In this document: in pieces, positions 1 to 11,325 of the stretch
Layout of the letters: each line of letters opens with the position of its first letter
Numbering within the stretch: the first letter of the stretch is position 1
Assembly (NCBI RefSeq): GCF_030272615.1
Contig: NC_081411.1
Span: 43,133,017 to 43,197,016, forward strand
Direction: 5' to 3'
Source: Cryptomeria japonica
Taxonomy: Eukaryota > Streptophyta > Pinopsida > Cupressales > Cupressaceae
Length of the DNA stretch: 64,000 bases
The notes under the pieces: generated by a model
Databases searched by the model: none
What the model was told of the DNA's origin: nothing
Seen by the model: the letters and a program-made list of their open reading frames with translations, nothing else
Translations under genes and position numbers: made by a program

Positions 1-1558
1 TCTAAGGAGGAATTCAATTTTACCAAGTCCTAATCAATCACATCAACCACCTTATCAGTAACATCATTATTCAAAGTAATATTATGTTCAGAAACCAGCC
101 TCTGGACTTGAGAAATTAAACCCTCATTAGGAATAAGCAAAGTCAAGTCAAACTCATGAACCAAAGGGTGTGACTCCCCTTGAGGCAATCTAGCCTCATG
201 CCCTTGAAAATATTTAGCAAAATTCATAACCAAAGCCTCCTCATTAGGAAGCCCTAAAGGAGGATCTATTCCGATAAGACCCTTATCTTTCTACACATCC
301 ACCATAGGGAGAGATACATCCCCAAGAGGGACAACATTCTCCAAATTAGAAACCCCTATAGGATTATTAGACTTTGATAGACACACAGGGTGAGAAGCAA
401 TGTACCTTCAATTTTCATGACTGATAGAAGAATCTAGGTTATCAACATTTATATTAGCAGACTTTGAGGACAAAACCACCTTATCACCAAACGACAATCC
501 TTTAAGGGTAGTGAATAAAGAAGAATCCATAACCATATAAGACTTAATAAATTATTCAGAATCATGAACGATGCTCTACCGCCAAATCCCATCAATAGAT
601 TTTAGATTACAATTGCAAGGAACCACAGAGGATGAGGTAAGTAATACACAAATCTTAACCCTAAAAACCCCATCCTCAAATACCGAATGTGAATGAATAA
701 ACTTTCCAAAGGAATCCCCAATTATTTGTAAAATATCAGGGTCATAAAATTCAGACGGAAGCCCAGGTAGCGAAAAACAAGTAGGGATAGTTTTAACAAT
801 ATCCTGAGAAGCAGAAAAAAGAGGTTTCCAGTTTTCAACAAAAATTAAATTATGACCAAACCAAAAGAATGGCTTTGCCAGAGCTTGTTGTTTAGCATCC
901 TCAGAATCAAAAATAACAATGAAAGAGCTCGAAAAGAGAACCTGAAAGTAAAGTGTACCATACCAGAGTGAATTAATCTTATGATGAAGCTTTGAGAGCA
1001 AGATATGCTCACCCCAAACTTGGATTAAAACGGAAAAAGAATGCAAATCCCTAGCTTTTTGGTCAAAAGGGACTTCAACCACAGAAATACAAGGTATCGG
1101 CAGCCATACCTTATCCACTGAGTTCTCCTTACTCAAAGGCTTGTCCTTATCAAGAACAACTGGAGTTGCCAAAGATGGTTGTAAAACCCCTGCGGAAGTT
1201 TCAACAACCACCTTGTTGGAACCTGTAACACTTCTAGGGTTATTTCCAGACCCCCATTTCTTTGAAAATTTGTAGATGAATCCTGAGAGGCTTTTTGGTT
1301 AGGCCTCGCTACTTTCTTCTTCTACGGACAAAAAAATCCCTTGAAGTATTTATACCTCGGCCACCCATTATCCCTGTGACGCCACTCATTCTTCTCCAAA
1401 CCAAGCACATTAACCCACTCCCATTCTGAAACACCCATTGAGGAATGTGATCACTTCGCAGACCAAAGGGATCCAGGGGAGGAAAATCATCACCAAGGGA
1501 ATCTTCACCTTAGCTCGAGTTTCACAGCGAAACCCTAGAATGCGAAATTTTACCCATT
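1..1558 (-). pseudogene. LINE A ORF1 (DUF4283-like RNA-binding protein), broken
   Basis: ORF1 proteins of plant L1 elements bind the element RNA and form the particle used in retrotransposition. The frame opens with MGKISHSRVSL and contains DPFGLRSDHIPQWVFQNG. A long open stretch at 576-1211 holds the RRM-like DUF4283-type core (KARDLHS, LHHKINSLWYG, FWFGHNL, NWKPLF, GDSFGKFIHSHS). The C-terminal part near 30-233 matches the ORF1 tail of LINE B (PQGESHPLVH). At least two stops follow the start codon, and frameshifts occur near 1250 and 1420, so no complete protein could be made. No CCHC zinc knuckle is visible. Recognition rests on similarity to copies B, C and D in this window and on the known DUF4283 pattern. 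Confidence 0.75.
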
Positions 1559-1568
1559 TCGCAAGCCC
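1..1568 (-). mobile_element. LINE A, 5' part of an L1-type element (cut by window start)
   Basis: The minus strand matches the 5' ends of LINEs B and C in protein and DNA. The element begins at about 1568 with GGG, ten bases before an ATG at 1558. Only ORF1 lies in the window; ORF2 and the 3' end are beyond position 1, so no TSD can be read. The right boundary is inferred from where similarity to LINE B stops. LINE B starts at the equivalent base, so this probably is the true 5' end. Confidence 0.8.
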
Positions 1569-3362
1569 TTTGTTAATTCTCATTAATTGTTAATCATGCA
1601 TATTTCTTTAATTTAAACTTATAGAACATGAATGAATTGTCATGCTTAACTTATGTGATAGGTTAGTAATTGGGATTGAAATGTATCTTGTCAATTAGTT
1701 AAATCAGCAATACGAATCTTTATGTGGTACTTAAATGCTAAATAGTAGATATGTGGATATAAAGAAAAATGGATGTTATTACTCCTTTCATGATATTTCT
1801 TAGCAATAGATTGAATTAATGCTTACACTTCCAATATTTTCATATGAATATGGATGTAAACTAAGTAGATGATTGCACATATTTTTGAGATCAATGACGT
1901 GAACAATAACATTAAACGAAGAACTTATACTATCATTGGTAAAGCATGTGAAATACAAGATTCTTGTAGATGTAGTTAGATGCTTGAAAACTAGAGCAAC
2001 ACTAAGGCTGAAAACTATTATGGAACTTAGTAAATAAACCTCATTAGATGCTAAATGAGAATTTATACAATTGTGTTATGGCTGTCATAAACTAATATTG
2101 CATAAATGGCATTATGAACATGTAGAATTCCATATGTAGGTTAGTGAGCACGCCTTGGTAGATGCGTTTAATAATGGACAACAATAGTAGTATATTATGT
2201 AAAGCATATGTTATAGGTTAAATTGAATACATGCATTGAAGTTGTGCTACATGGTATGGTTAAATCATTAGTATCATAAAAGTGGCCAATATGATGATGG
2301 TAAATTAAGTATTGATCATAAACCAAATGACGTAGGAACTAGTAGTGACGTCAATACCCTGGGGAAATGTTGCAACCTTGTAATGTCTTCACTCGTGTCA
2401 GTAATATTATATAGGGAGCAACAGATAAACACTTAGCATTGTATTCTAACCATTGAACTAAATCATTAACTTAGTATCTAGTTGGAGTTAGATGTAACCT
2501 TATTAGTAACAAAAAATATATGCATATTCCACTCTTTTGGACCTAGATGTAGTAAGTTTCCCTGGGGTTTGTTGGCGGACGTTACACCTAGTAGACTATT
2601 AGTTTCAAAAATGGCTTAGGAAACCTATTTTTATAGATTTTTTAGTGCAAAAACTGAGGTGGTGGAGATCAACGGTCCTAACTAAATCTTGCAGATTGGA
2701 TGGCTATGAGGAAGAGGTTGAGATGTGAGAGAGAAAGGTGGAAGATGTTCCTCCTACACCTATAGAATGGAGGAAAAGGTGGAAGGAGAAGCCAACTGTC
2801 ATTCATCTCATCTTGACTGAGGATGAAGACTGAGAGAATTTAGGATAGTTGGAGAGAATTTAAGGATGAGAGGACAAGTGGACTCAACTTCCGCCAAAAA
2901 AGTAGGAAGGTTGGAGAGAATATAGGGAGGTTGAGGAATGTGTACATACACAATATTTCATTTATTTTGGAAGTTGAAGATAAGTGGCTAATAAATTATT
3001 TTATTTTATTTTATTTTGTTGAATTAATTTAGCCACATGATGGATGAGTTGGCAAAGAAGAAGTGATGTGGAGATGGAAAGGTGAGTTGGAAATAGAATT
3101 AAATAATTAAGAAACTATTTGATAAATGAGACTATAGGATAGTGGATAGAGGAATAATCAAATATAAAAATATTTAATTGATTGATTAGAAGAAAGGGAT
3201 AAAATAAATTGATTAATAAAATGTTTCAATTAAATTAATTAATAGACGGACATGAAATGAATTAAATAAATTAATCTTTTCAAATTAACTATTTAATAAA
3301 AGAAAAGAAAAATGAACAAATATTAAATAAATAATTGCTCATAGCCAATTTTATGTGTATAC

Positions 3363-3385
3363 TATATATATATATATATATATAT
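3363..3385. repeat. TA microsatellite
   Basis: Uninterrupted TA dinucleotides. Confidence 0.9.
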
Positions 3386-3569
3386 TCTCTGAATTACATC
3401 CTTAATTGTATATGATCATTTCATGATAGTATAATGCTTTTATTAAATTCATTGAAGAATGATATGCTATCTCTATTGTGCAAAACATAGAAATGGAATA
3501 AATAAAGATGTTTGAAATTGGGATATTAGTTCTTAGTGTTAGTTTAGATTTATTGAGGTCATTTGTACA

Positions 3570-3572
<3 letters not shown>

Positions 3573-3613
<41 letters not shown>
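3573..3613. repeat. TA microsatellite
   Basis: About twenty uninterrupted AT units. Confidence 0.9.
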
Positions 3614-3615
<2 letters not shown>

Positions 3616-5125
3616 GGTTATGATTCCCTTTTAATGGATGATAGTATTGTGTTTTCTTTTATCATTAGATGAGTGTCAGTTTTAATGTGTAGGTTAATCT
3701 AATGTCTTTACTTGGAGTAACTTAAAATGGGAATAAAAATAATCTTAATTTATATGTGTAGGGTGGATGGTAATAATGTTATTTTGTGTCCATGATTGTA
3801 ATAAATTTGTCCTTTGGAAAAAAGTCAATTTTCTATTATGCTTGAGACCATGGTAGTGGTATGTCTTGACTACCATAGTTGGATTCCCCAATTTTGTAGT
3901 TTTTATGTATTTTGCTACTAGAGTTTAGGACAGTGTTGGATTTCCCCTTGTGTTGAACCTTCGTTGTTGGGCAATTTTGTACCGCTTCTCCTGATATTTT
4001 GGATCAGTGGATTTTTGTGTGCGAGATGTTCTTCCCTAGCCTATTGTTGTACTCTATTTGGAGTTCATTTCTAGCATGTGGGCTTATCCTCGTGATGGTC
4101 AAGATCTTGTTTCCATGTGTGTTGGATACCATGGCCTTGTGTAATTTTGTTTCCTAGGTGCAATAAGCAGAAGTAGCTTCCATTGGGGGCTATGACCCAA
4201 AGTGGTCGCCTGGGTAACTCAATGGAAGCTTGTAATCAAGTGATAACATAAATAATGAATTTAGGGTGGGTAGTTGGTTCACATTAATCAAAATAATTTT
4301 CCGATGCCTCCTTATCCACAAATGCTCGTACAAGTTTGAGGGTAAGCGGAGAAGGGCCTGGAATGGCTTCCACCAATCATGTTTCCTCGAAAGGTTGGTG
4401 TGGTCCACTAGTGAATGTATGGGGGTCGGGGGTCGGGAGAGGTCACCAGGGTACCTCAAGATGGGGGTCAAGATCTAGTGAAGATATACCAAGGTAACCC
4501 ATGACATCCTAGTTGTGACACTCTTCCCTTGCAACCTAGTGGTATCCTGCATCTCTATCCTTCTGTGTTTTGCTAATTTTTTCGGAAGTGGTAGGTTTTC
4601 TCATGATTGTTACCTTTTTTGTGAATATGTTTGAGCTTTTGGTGTTTTGTTGTTATTTATGTGTTTCTGTGGTGTTCCCTTGTGAGCCTCTTGAATGTTT
4701 AGTTTAATTGATTCCTTGATGGTATTGATATGTTAATTTTCTTGTGATTCATGTTGGTACCCTTGTATGTCTTGTTCTCGCCTAGTGGTTCTGGTTGGTA
4801 CCTCCTAGCACAGGGGGTGGATCTTTTTGGTTCCTCATGGCTAGGTGGTATGCTTTTTGTACCCATTGGGTTTCAATCTTTCAACTTCATGTTCATGTTG
4901 TCTCAAAGAAGATTTGAAGACTATCATTGATGTACCAAATTCATGTATGCTTCCCTACATGGGACCATTGGAATATGTATATTGAGGATCCATCTTTATG
5001 TACATGATATTCTTATGTAAACTCTTGAGCATTGTAATGTGAATCTTGTATCCACGTATTATTCTGTAATGTAATTTTTAGCAGGACCTTGTAATTATTT
5101 GAGATGATGTATAACCTCATGTTGC

Positions 5126-5584
5126 ATCGTTATGAGGCCTTGAGGACATGTGTTAGTTGATTCATTGTGTATCTTGTTAAATGTATCTTTAGCATTTGTA
5201 TATGATATATTACATTTTTTTTTTTTAAATCACATTTTCATGTTCATGTATGTTTGTCCTCTGGGCCTCATGGCAGGGCGTGACAAGTGTGAGAAGTATT
5301 GTTTGAATTGAGGTAAATTATTTTAGGGCATCTTGAAATTTGTAATAATTTAAATTATTATTAAAATTTTATGTCTATGTCTATCTATCTATGTATACAC
5401 ACACACACACATATATATAGATACATACATACATGCATGCATACATACATCTATGTATGTATGTATGTGTGTGTGTCTATATGTGTGTGTGTGTGTCTAT
5501 ATGTGTGTGTGTTTGTGTATATACATACATACACATACATACATACATATACATACATACATATATATCTGTGTGTGTGTGTGT
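5126..5584. repeat. Left flank of the LTR array, first copy of a duplicated segment
   Basis: This stretch, including GGCCTTGAGGACATG, CTCATGGCAGGGCGTGACAA and a complex CA/TG/TACA microsatellite (about 5395-5584), recurs at 35491-35906. Both copies run directly into an LTR (a and e respectively). The shared segment begins at ATCG in both places, which marks the duplication breakpoint. Confidence 0.85.
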
Positions 5585-6642
5585 TGTCTATGCTAAAATT
5601 CATCATTAATTCAACTAGAAATAAAAGGAAATCACGAATCCCTATCTAATCAAAGAATCCTAAACAAAACCAATGAAATGATACAATCAAGCAAATAGGA
5701 ATGTAAAATATTTTTAAAACTCCCTATTCCATGACTGCATATGGCTTCCATTGTTCTTCTCTTCTTTGTGGTATGGTGGCTCTCAGATATCGCACTAGCA
5801 ACTTGAAAATGACGCAAAGATTTGAAGTTCATGATTGTTGAAAATGGAGATTGAATGCTCAATTTATAGATTTTTGGAGAGGATTGGATGACAGGTGGAA
5901 CAGATTGGTCAAGAGGTGGAACTCATGTGATCTCACATGCTGATTGATAGTTGAATTATTGATTTGGAGGTGAAACTCAATATATTGAATAGATAAATGA
6001 GTTAACTGATTGAGAAAAAAGTTGATTGAAAGATGAAAAAGAATGATTGGAGGATAATTAATTGATGACAAAGAAAGCTTTATTTAGAAAAAGCTAACTA
6101 GAAGATAGAAAAAGAATGATTGGAATGCAATTAATCAATTAAAATAGATTGAATAGTTAACTGATTGAAAGTTGATTGAGAGCTTTTTGGAAAAAATTAA
6201 AGCAAAAGATAGAAATAGAGATTGAAAAAATAATTGAATTAATTAATTTAGCATGTGCTTGCACTTTGACTTAGATTTTCAATTTAATCTTTGCATGATA
6301 TTTAATTCAAATATTAAATTTATTTTAAATTCAATTTATTATTTGAATATATTTGGAACTTGACTTTGATTTTCAATTTGATTTTTGAAATCATGCACAT
6401 GTATTTGAAATTAGGAGAAATTTGAAGAATTAGAATTCACATTTGAATTAGAGGAATATGAAATTAAATGAAATTACAATTTGACGAATTGGAAATGGAA
6501 TTTGAAGAATTAATTAGTTAAGTAAATAATTTAAAGAAATAATTTAATTATTTAAAAATGGAATTTAATTTAATAATAAGAATTATATAATTAAAGGAAT
6601 TAAATCACAATTAATTAAATAATTTATATTTAGTTAATATTT

Positions 6643-7744
6643 TTCTTTTTTCTATCTGTATGGATATATATAGAAATTTATATGTGTGTGTGTGTGTGTA
6701 CATATACATATATATGGGTATATAAAAGTACATATATATATTTATCTAGATGTATAGAGATATCTGCTTGGTTTCGTTTAAGCAGTGTTTGGCCTTTGCT
6801 TTCTTTTGGATGATAATGGATGATTTAGTAAGGAGGTTGTTTCTGACTTCATCTATAGGTTTCTATATTGATTATGCAAGCTTCTTTCTATAATCTGATT
6901 CAGGGTTTTCTCCTCCTTTCTCCTCTCTTGCGCAGGATGTTTGTCTATGTTTAAAAGGTGGAAGCCATCTTAATTTATCTTTGTAGTAAGCAGGAGAGAT
7001 ATGATCTAGATTTGGAAAGATTTGGTCTTATTGTCCTTTTTTGAATGGCTTCCTATCTCCTAGTATAGTGCTATGAAATTGTTATACTGTGATTTTAGCT
7101 TCATAAACTCTTAACATTACTTATAGTCTCTAAGGTTGTTGTAGATTAATAATGAAGGCTTGGCACCATTAGTTGTGCAATATTTTTTTGGGCTAACATC
7201 TCTTGAGTGATTGATGTAGTACAAGTCTGAAGGTTTTATGTGGGTTTGGTCACAATTAGCCTAGCAGGGCCTTCCCCTTGAGGGTTCTGGAGCTTTATTA
7301 TTCATTCAGGGAGTCTCTTGACATTCTTCTCTCATTTAATATTTGTAGTATTTTTCCTAACACTAATCTTGGTCGTAAGATCTTTTGCAAATTCGGGGAA
7401 CATTTTGTAACCTTCTTCCGAGAGACTAGATCTAGGCAATAAAGGGTGATGCAAACATCATTTTTAGAAATGAGCAATTTTTTCATAACTTCAAAATTCT
7501 AGATCGATAACTCTCTGTCATATAGCTCAACCTTGATGTGATTTCCCCAAGCACTATTGTATCTTGTTCTTATTCTTGTTATGTATATCATTAGATTCTG
7601 ATCCTCTAAGGGATCTGGGCGAGACCAGAGGATTTCTTCCTCCATTCTTTCCTACCGGTACCCACACCAAATGGAGTTTGTAATCACTTTCTTTAATTAA
7701 TAAAATTTCTTAGGCTTCGGCCTTTTATCAATCAAAAAAAGAAA
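6643..7744 (+). mobile_element. 5'-truncated LINE fragment nested in LTR a
   Basis: The insert is bounded by a perfect 17-bp TSD, ATATTTAGTTAATATTT, at 6626-6642 and 7745-7761. Its last 150 bases match the 3' ends of LINEs B, C and D (AGACCAGAGG, TTTCCTACCGGT, AATTAATAAAATTT) and end in an A-rich tail. It keeps both 3' hairpins (7640-7676 and 7712-7723). The 5' part holds a TG/TA microsatellite (about 6680-6760). No ORF2 domain is recognisable, so this is essentially 3' UTR. It is absent from LTR e, so it inserted after the a/e duplication or was lost from e. Confidence 0.85.
7640..7723 (+). promoter_or_regulatory. Two 3'-end hairpins of the LINE fragment
   Basis: Hairpin 1 pairs CTCCATT (7640-7646) with AATGGAG (7670-7676) around a loop containing CCTACCGGT. 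Hairpin 2 is AGGC-TTCG-GCCT (7712-7723), a UUCG-type tetraloop. Both occupy the same places as different but also paired stems in LINEs B, C and D. They probably are the signal by which the reverse transcriptase recognises its RNA (inference). Confidence 0.6.
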
Positions 7745-8343
7745 ATATTTAGTTAATATTTAGAAAAAGAATTAATGATTAGATGATTAAAGATAGAAAT
7801 TGAGAATGAATCCATTTAAATAATAAATATTATTTATATTGAAAGATTAATAATCACCATTAATTAAATAAATAATGTATAATTAACATTAGAAAATGGT
7901 TTGAATGATTAAATGATGATAGAATTGAAATTGGAATAATTAGTAAGATGATGAGGAAATATGAATTTAGAAGAACAGGATTAATTAACTTAATTAAAAT
8001 TAAATAATTATTTAACTAATTGGATGAATACATAGTACATGGTCAATGAGACATTTTTAGGTGTCTACATTTACCCCTCTTTGAGACAAAGTCATCATGA
8101 TATTGTTTCAAAGAAAACAAAAGATTTCTGCCCTAGTATGCCCCGGTGATGCTTAGGGTGTATATATGCCCCCTTGGAAAAAGTGGTCAAAATTTTCAAA
8201 AATTGAGATCATATTTTCGATATCAGTATAGTGAGCAATCATGCAATGATTAATGTGATTTCAAGATCATTTGATTAGCCTACAAGTTCGTTGAAGTTTA
8301 GGGGGACCATGACCGTCGGTGTGAAAAAACTGTAATTTTGAGC

Positions 8344-8351
8344 TATAAATA
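8344..8351 (+). promoter_or_regulatory. TATA box of the antisense transcript, copy 1
   Basis: TATAAATA lies in GAGCTATAAATAGTAA, 100 bases upstream of the start-codon position. The same box sits 99-100 bases upstream in all five internal regions (8344, 22649, 32045, 35223, 37599). It is on the plus strand, opposite to the element. Confidence 0.55.
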
Positions 8352-8443
8352 GTAATTTTGACCTTTCATTTGCTCATTTGCATTGTGTTGAGTTCTTGGA
8401 GATCATTGCAAGTCTATTGCATCCCTGCAAGTATTTGATCATC

Positions 8444-8521
8444 ATTGTTGGCTTTAGGGAATGACTACACTTGTCCAAGCGAGTGTGTTCTTATCAGAGA
8501 CCACCAGAGATGGATGACATG
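8444..8521 (+). pseudogene. Conserved 26-codon antisense exon, copy 1
   Basis: A 78-nt exon begins at the ATG position (ATT here) and ends at ATG before the splice donor GTATGT. A U-rich intron-like stretch follows. The frame reads through SYQRPP. Codon 7 is a stop here. The same 78-nt length is found in four other copies. The exon resembles exon 1 of the antisense plant-mobile-domain gene at 11326-11391. Confidence 0.5.
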
Positions 8522-10055
8522 GTATGTTTCCAAAATTTTGCTTTATTTTTTGCCTAATTTTGTCAATTTTTTTATAAAAAAAAATCAAAGCCCTTACTTT
8601 AGTTTTTACGCAATCGCCTGTCGATGTTTATGCATATGCCTTTAATGTTACGCAAAAGTCTTAATTGTACCACATTAGCATATGTGTCACACAATAGTGT
8701 TTAGTGTTACCCTCGTGTCTATCGGGTTCACCAAAATGTCTATGCTAAAATTCATCATTAATTCAACTAGAAATAAAGGGAAAACATGAATCCCTATCTA
8801 ATCAAATAATCCTAAACAAAAACAATGAAATGATACAATCAAGCAAATAGGAATGTAAAATATTCAATAAAATCTCCCTTTTCCGTGAGTGCATATGACT
8901 TCCATTGTTCTTCTCTTCTTTGTGGTATGGTGGCTCTTAGATATCGCGTTGGCAATCTACAAATGACACAAAGATTCAAAGTTCGTGATTGTTGAAAATG
9001 GAGATTGAATATCAATTTATAGATTTTTAGAGAGGATTTAATGAGAGGTAGAACAGATTGATCAAGAAGTGCAACTTAGGTGAGTTCACATGTTGATTGA
9101 TAGTTGAATTGTTGATTTGGAGGTGGAACTCAATAGATTGAATAGATAAATGAGTAAACTGATTGAGAAAAAAGTTGAATGAAAGATGCAAAAGAATGAT
9201 TGGAGGATAATTAATTGATGACAAAGAAAGCTTTATTTAGAAAAAACTTACAAGAAAATAGAAAAAGAATGATTTGAGAGAATTAAAAAAATTATGCAAT
9301 TAATCAATTAAAATAGATTGAATAGTTAACTGATTGAAAGTTGATTGAGAGTTTTTTGGTAAAAAGTAAAGCGGAAGATAGAAATACAGATTGAAAAGAT
9401 AATTGAATTAATTAATTTAGCATGTGCTTGCACTTTGACTTAGATTTTCAATTTAATCTTTGCATGATATTTAATTCAAATTATTCAATTTATTATTTGA
9501 ATATATTTAGAACTTGACTTTGATTTTCAATTTGATTTTTGAAATCATGCACATGTATTTTAAATTAGGAGAAATTTGAAGAATTAGAATTTGAATTATA
9601 GGAATATGAAATTAAACGAAATTATAATTTAGAGAATTGGAAATAGAATTTGAAGAATTAATTAGTTAATTAAATAATTTAAAGAAATTATTGAATTATT
9701 TAGAAATGGAATTTAATTAAATAATAAAGATTATATAATTAAAGGAATTAAATAATGATTAATTAAATAATTAATATTTAGAAAAAGAGTTAATGATTAG
9801 ATGATTAGAAATATAAATTGATAATGAATTTATTTAAATAATAAAGATTATTTAAATTGAGAGATTAATAATCACCATTAATTAAATAAATAATATTTAA
9901 TTAACGTTAGAAAATGGTTTGAATGATTAAATGATGATAGATTTTAAATTGGAATAATTAGTAAGATGATGAGGAAATATGAATTTAGATGAACAAGATT
10001 TATTAACTTAATTAAATAATTAAATAATTATTTAACTAATTGGACGAATAATTAG

Positions 10056-10902
10056 TGTTTATGGTAAAAATGGAAACAACAATATTGAAAGACTAAATGA
10101 ATTCAATCATTTATGTTCACCTGAAACTCAAGTACATACAGAATATGTCATTGTCTCAGAAAGACTAAATAAATTAAACCACAAAACGCTAGCCTAACAA
10201 TCAACAAAGATCCACCATAACATATGAAGATTACCTAAGACAATATAAATCAAATGAAATCACAAAGATTATACCATCACATGTCCAATAGGGTTTGGAT
10301 CTCCATTCTTCCTATCTCCATTGATCTTGCTTGATATATTTGCTCTCAGATTTTATATGTGCACAAGATCTCGACAAAGAATGGAAATATGGTTGCAAGT
10401 AGGCTTGATCGCATATGAAAGTTCGAATGCTAGAATACTTGATTAGGGTTGATAATTAAGGAAGCATCTCCTTATATAGAAGACACTTATAAGAAATGGA
10501 GGGATAAGATTTAGAGGTGTAAAAGATAAATGGTCGGCTAGGATTAGAGGGTAGGTAGAGGAAATAAGAAAATAATGAGAGGGTAGGTAGTGTAGGAATT
10601 AAGAGATGAATGACATGTGTCATGGGTAGAAAAGGCTAATAAATTAATTAAATAAATAAAGATTTATTTAATTAATAGAGGAAGTGGGATCAATTAAATA
10701 AATAAGAGTATTTACTTGATTTAGGAAAAGGATAATTTGAATAAATAAAAGTATTTATTTAAATGAAAAAAAAGGCTAGAAGAGGATAAATGAATTAATT
10801 AAATAAATAAAGATTTATTTAATTAATAGAAGAATTAGGCTAAAATAATTAAATAAATAAAAATATTTATTTAATTAAACAAGAAAATTTTAGGTGTCTA
10901 CA
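10056..10902 (-). repeat. 3' LTR of the Tat-like element
   Basis: It is 847 bp, with plus-strand ends TGTTTATGG and GGTGTCTACA. It carries about 70 bp (around 10108-10180) that the other LTR lacks, and also other differences, so the two LTRs have diverged considerably or been rearranged. It shares its TGTAGACACC minus-strand start with the array LTRs. Confidence 0.9.
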
Positions 10903-10918
10903 TTTTTCCCTCTTTGAG
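10903..10918 (-). promoter_or_regulatory. Polypurine tract of the Tat-like element
   Basis: On the minus strand CAAAGAGGGAAAAA directly precedes the 3' LTR start TGTAGACACC. Such tracts prime plus-strand DNA synthesis. Confidence 0.75.
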
Positions 10919-11140
10919 ATAATGCAGTTTGTCACGTTGTTTCAAAAAAGATAAGATTAATTGATACAAAGTTGCCCCAAGATGGGAATGATATGCCCCC
11001 TCAAGAGATTGGATGAAAATGTCTGAAAAGATCGTAGACAATCTCTTGATAAGAAAGAAAGGCTAGAATGGACTGACTAGATAGGATAGAGTGATAGAGT
11101 CACGGGATAAAGAAGATGAACACAGGAGACCAGGGCTAGG

Positions 11141-11300
11141 GCAGTCTATAAGATAGACTACGAGGGAATTACGTCCTCATTGTCATCCACACATCCAAGA
11201 GATCCGAGTGCAAAGAGAGGGCAGTCTGTAAGATAGACTATGAGGGAAAAACATCCTCATTGTCATCCACACATCCAAGAGATCTGAGTGCAGAGAGAGC
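11141..11300 (+). repeat. 80-bp tandem duplication upstream of antisense exon 1
   Basis: GCAGTCTATAAGATAGACTA starts at 11141 and recurs (with one change) at 11221, period 80. Both copies include CCTCATTGTCATCCACACAT. The first copy holds a TATAAG box, about 180 bases before the exon-1 ATG. Confidence 0.85.
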
Positions 11301-11325
11301 AAAGAGCGATCAGCAGTCAACAGCG

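Larger units (their letters stand above)
1569..5125. other. AT-rich spacer, no recognisable gene
   Basis: I see no coding frame of convincing length, no RNA gene and no paired repeat ends here. The stretch holds two TA microsatellites (3363-3385 and 3573-3613). The part from about 3640 to 5125 is less AT-rich. I considered and rejected an LTR at 4514-5285. Overlapping frames of about 70-93 codons at 4190-4478 are on opposite strands and look fortuitous. Confidence 0.5.
5585..8069 (-). repeat. LTR a (with nested LINE fragment)
   Basis: The left end TGTCTATGC follows a TG microsatellite and the right end is GGTGTCTACA. Without the insertion and one TSD copy (6643-7761) it is about 1366 bp. It shares variants with LTR e that the others lack: GCACTAGCAAC, GGATGACAGGTGG, CATGTGATCTCACATG and GGAGGTGAAACTC. 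Confidence 0.85.
8070..8736. mobile_element. Internal region 1 of the LTR array
   Basis: It runs from the polypurine-side sequence (TTTACCCCTCTTT) to the primer-binding-like sequence at 8724-8736. It is 667 bp with no gag or pol. It carries a plus-strand TATA box (8344-8351) and a short plus-strand exon (8444-8521). It shares GATATTG, ATTTCTGCC and GCAATCATGC with internal 5. Confidence 0.8.

Noticed and set aside
4190-4478. Overlapping frames of 93 and 70 codons on opposite strands
   Set aside because: No motif, no second copy and no gene signals.
4514-5285. Possible solo LTR (TGTGACACTC to GGGCGTGACA)
   Set aside because: Flanking bases (CTAGT and AGTGT) do not form a TSD and there is no second copy.
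5371-5649. Frame of 92 codons rich in Y, T, H, C and V (and the like at 35740-35984)
   Set aside because: It is the translation of a CA/TG/TACA microsatellite.
9027-9224. Minus-strand frame of 60-85 codons (starting MSSINYPP) found in LTRs a, b, c, e and f
   Set aside because: It recurs because the LTRs are copies. Its start is lost in LTR d, the frame is AT-rich, and nothing suggests coding.
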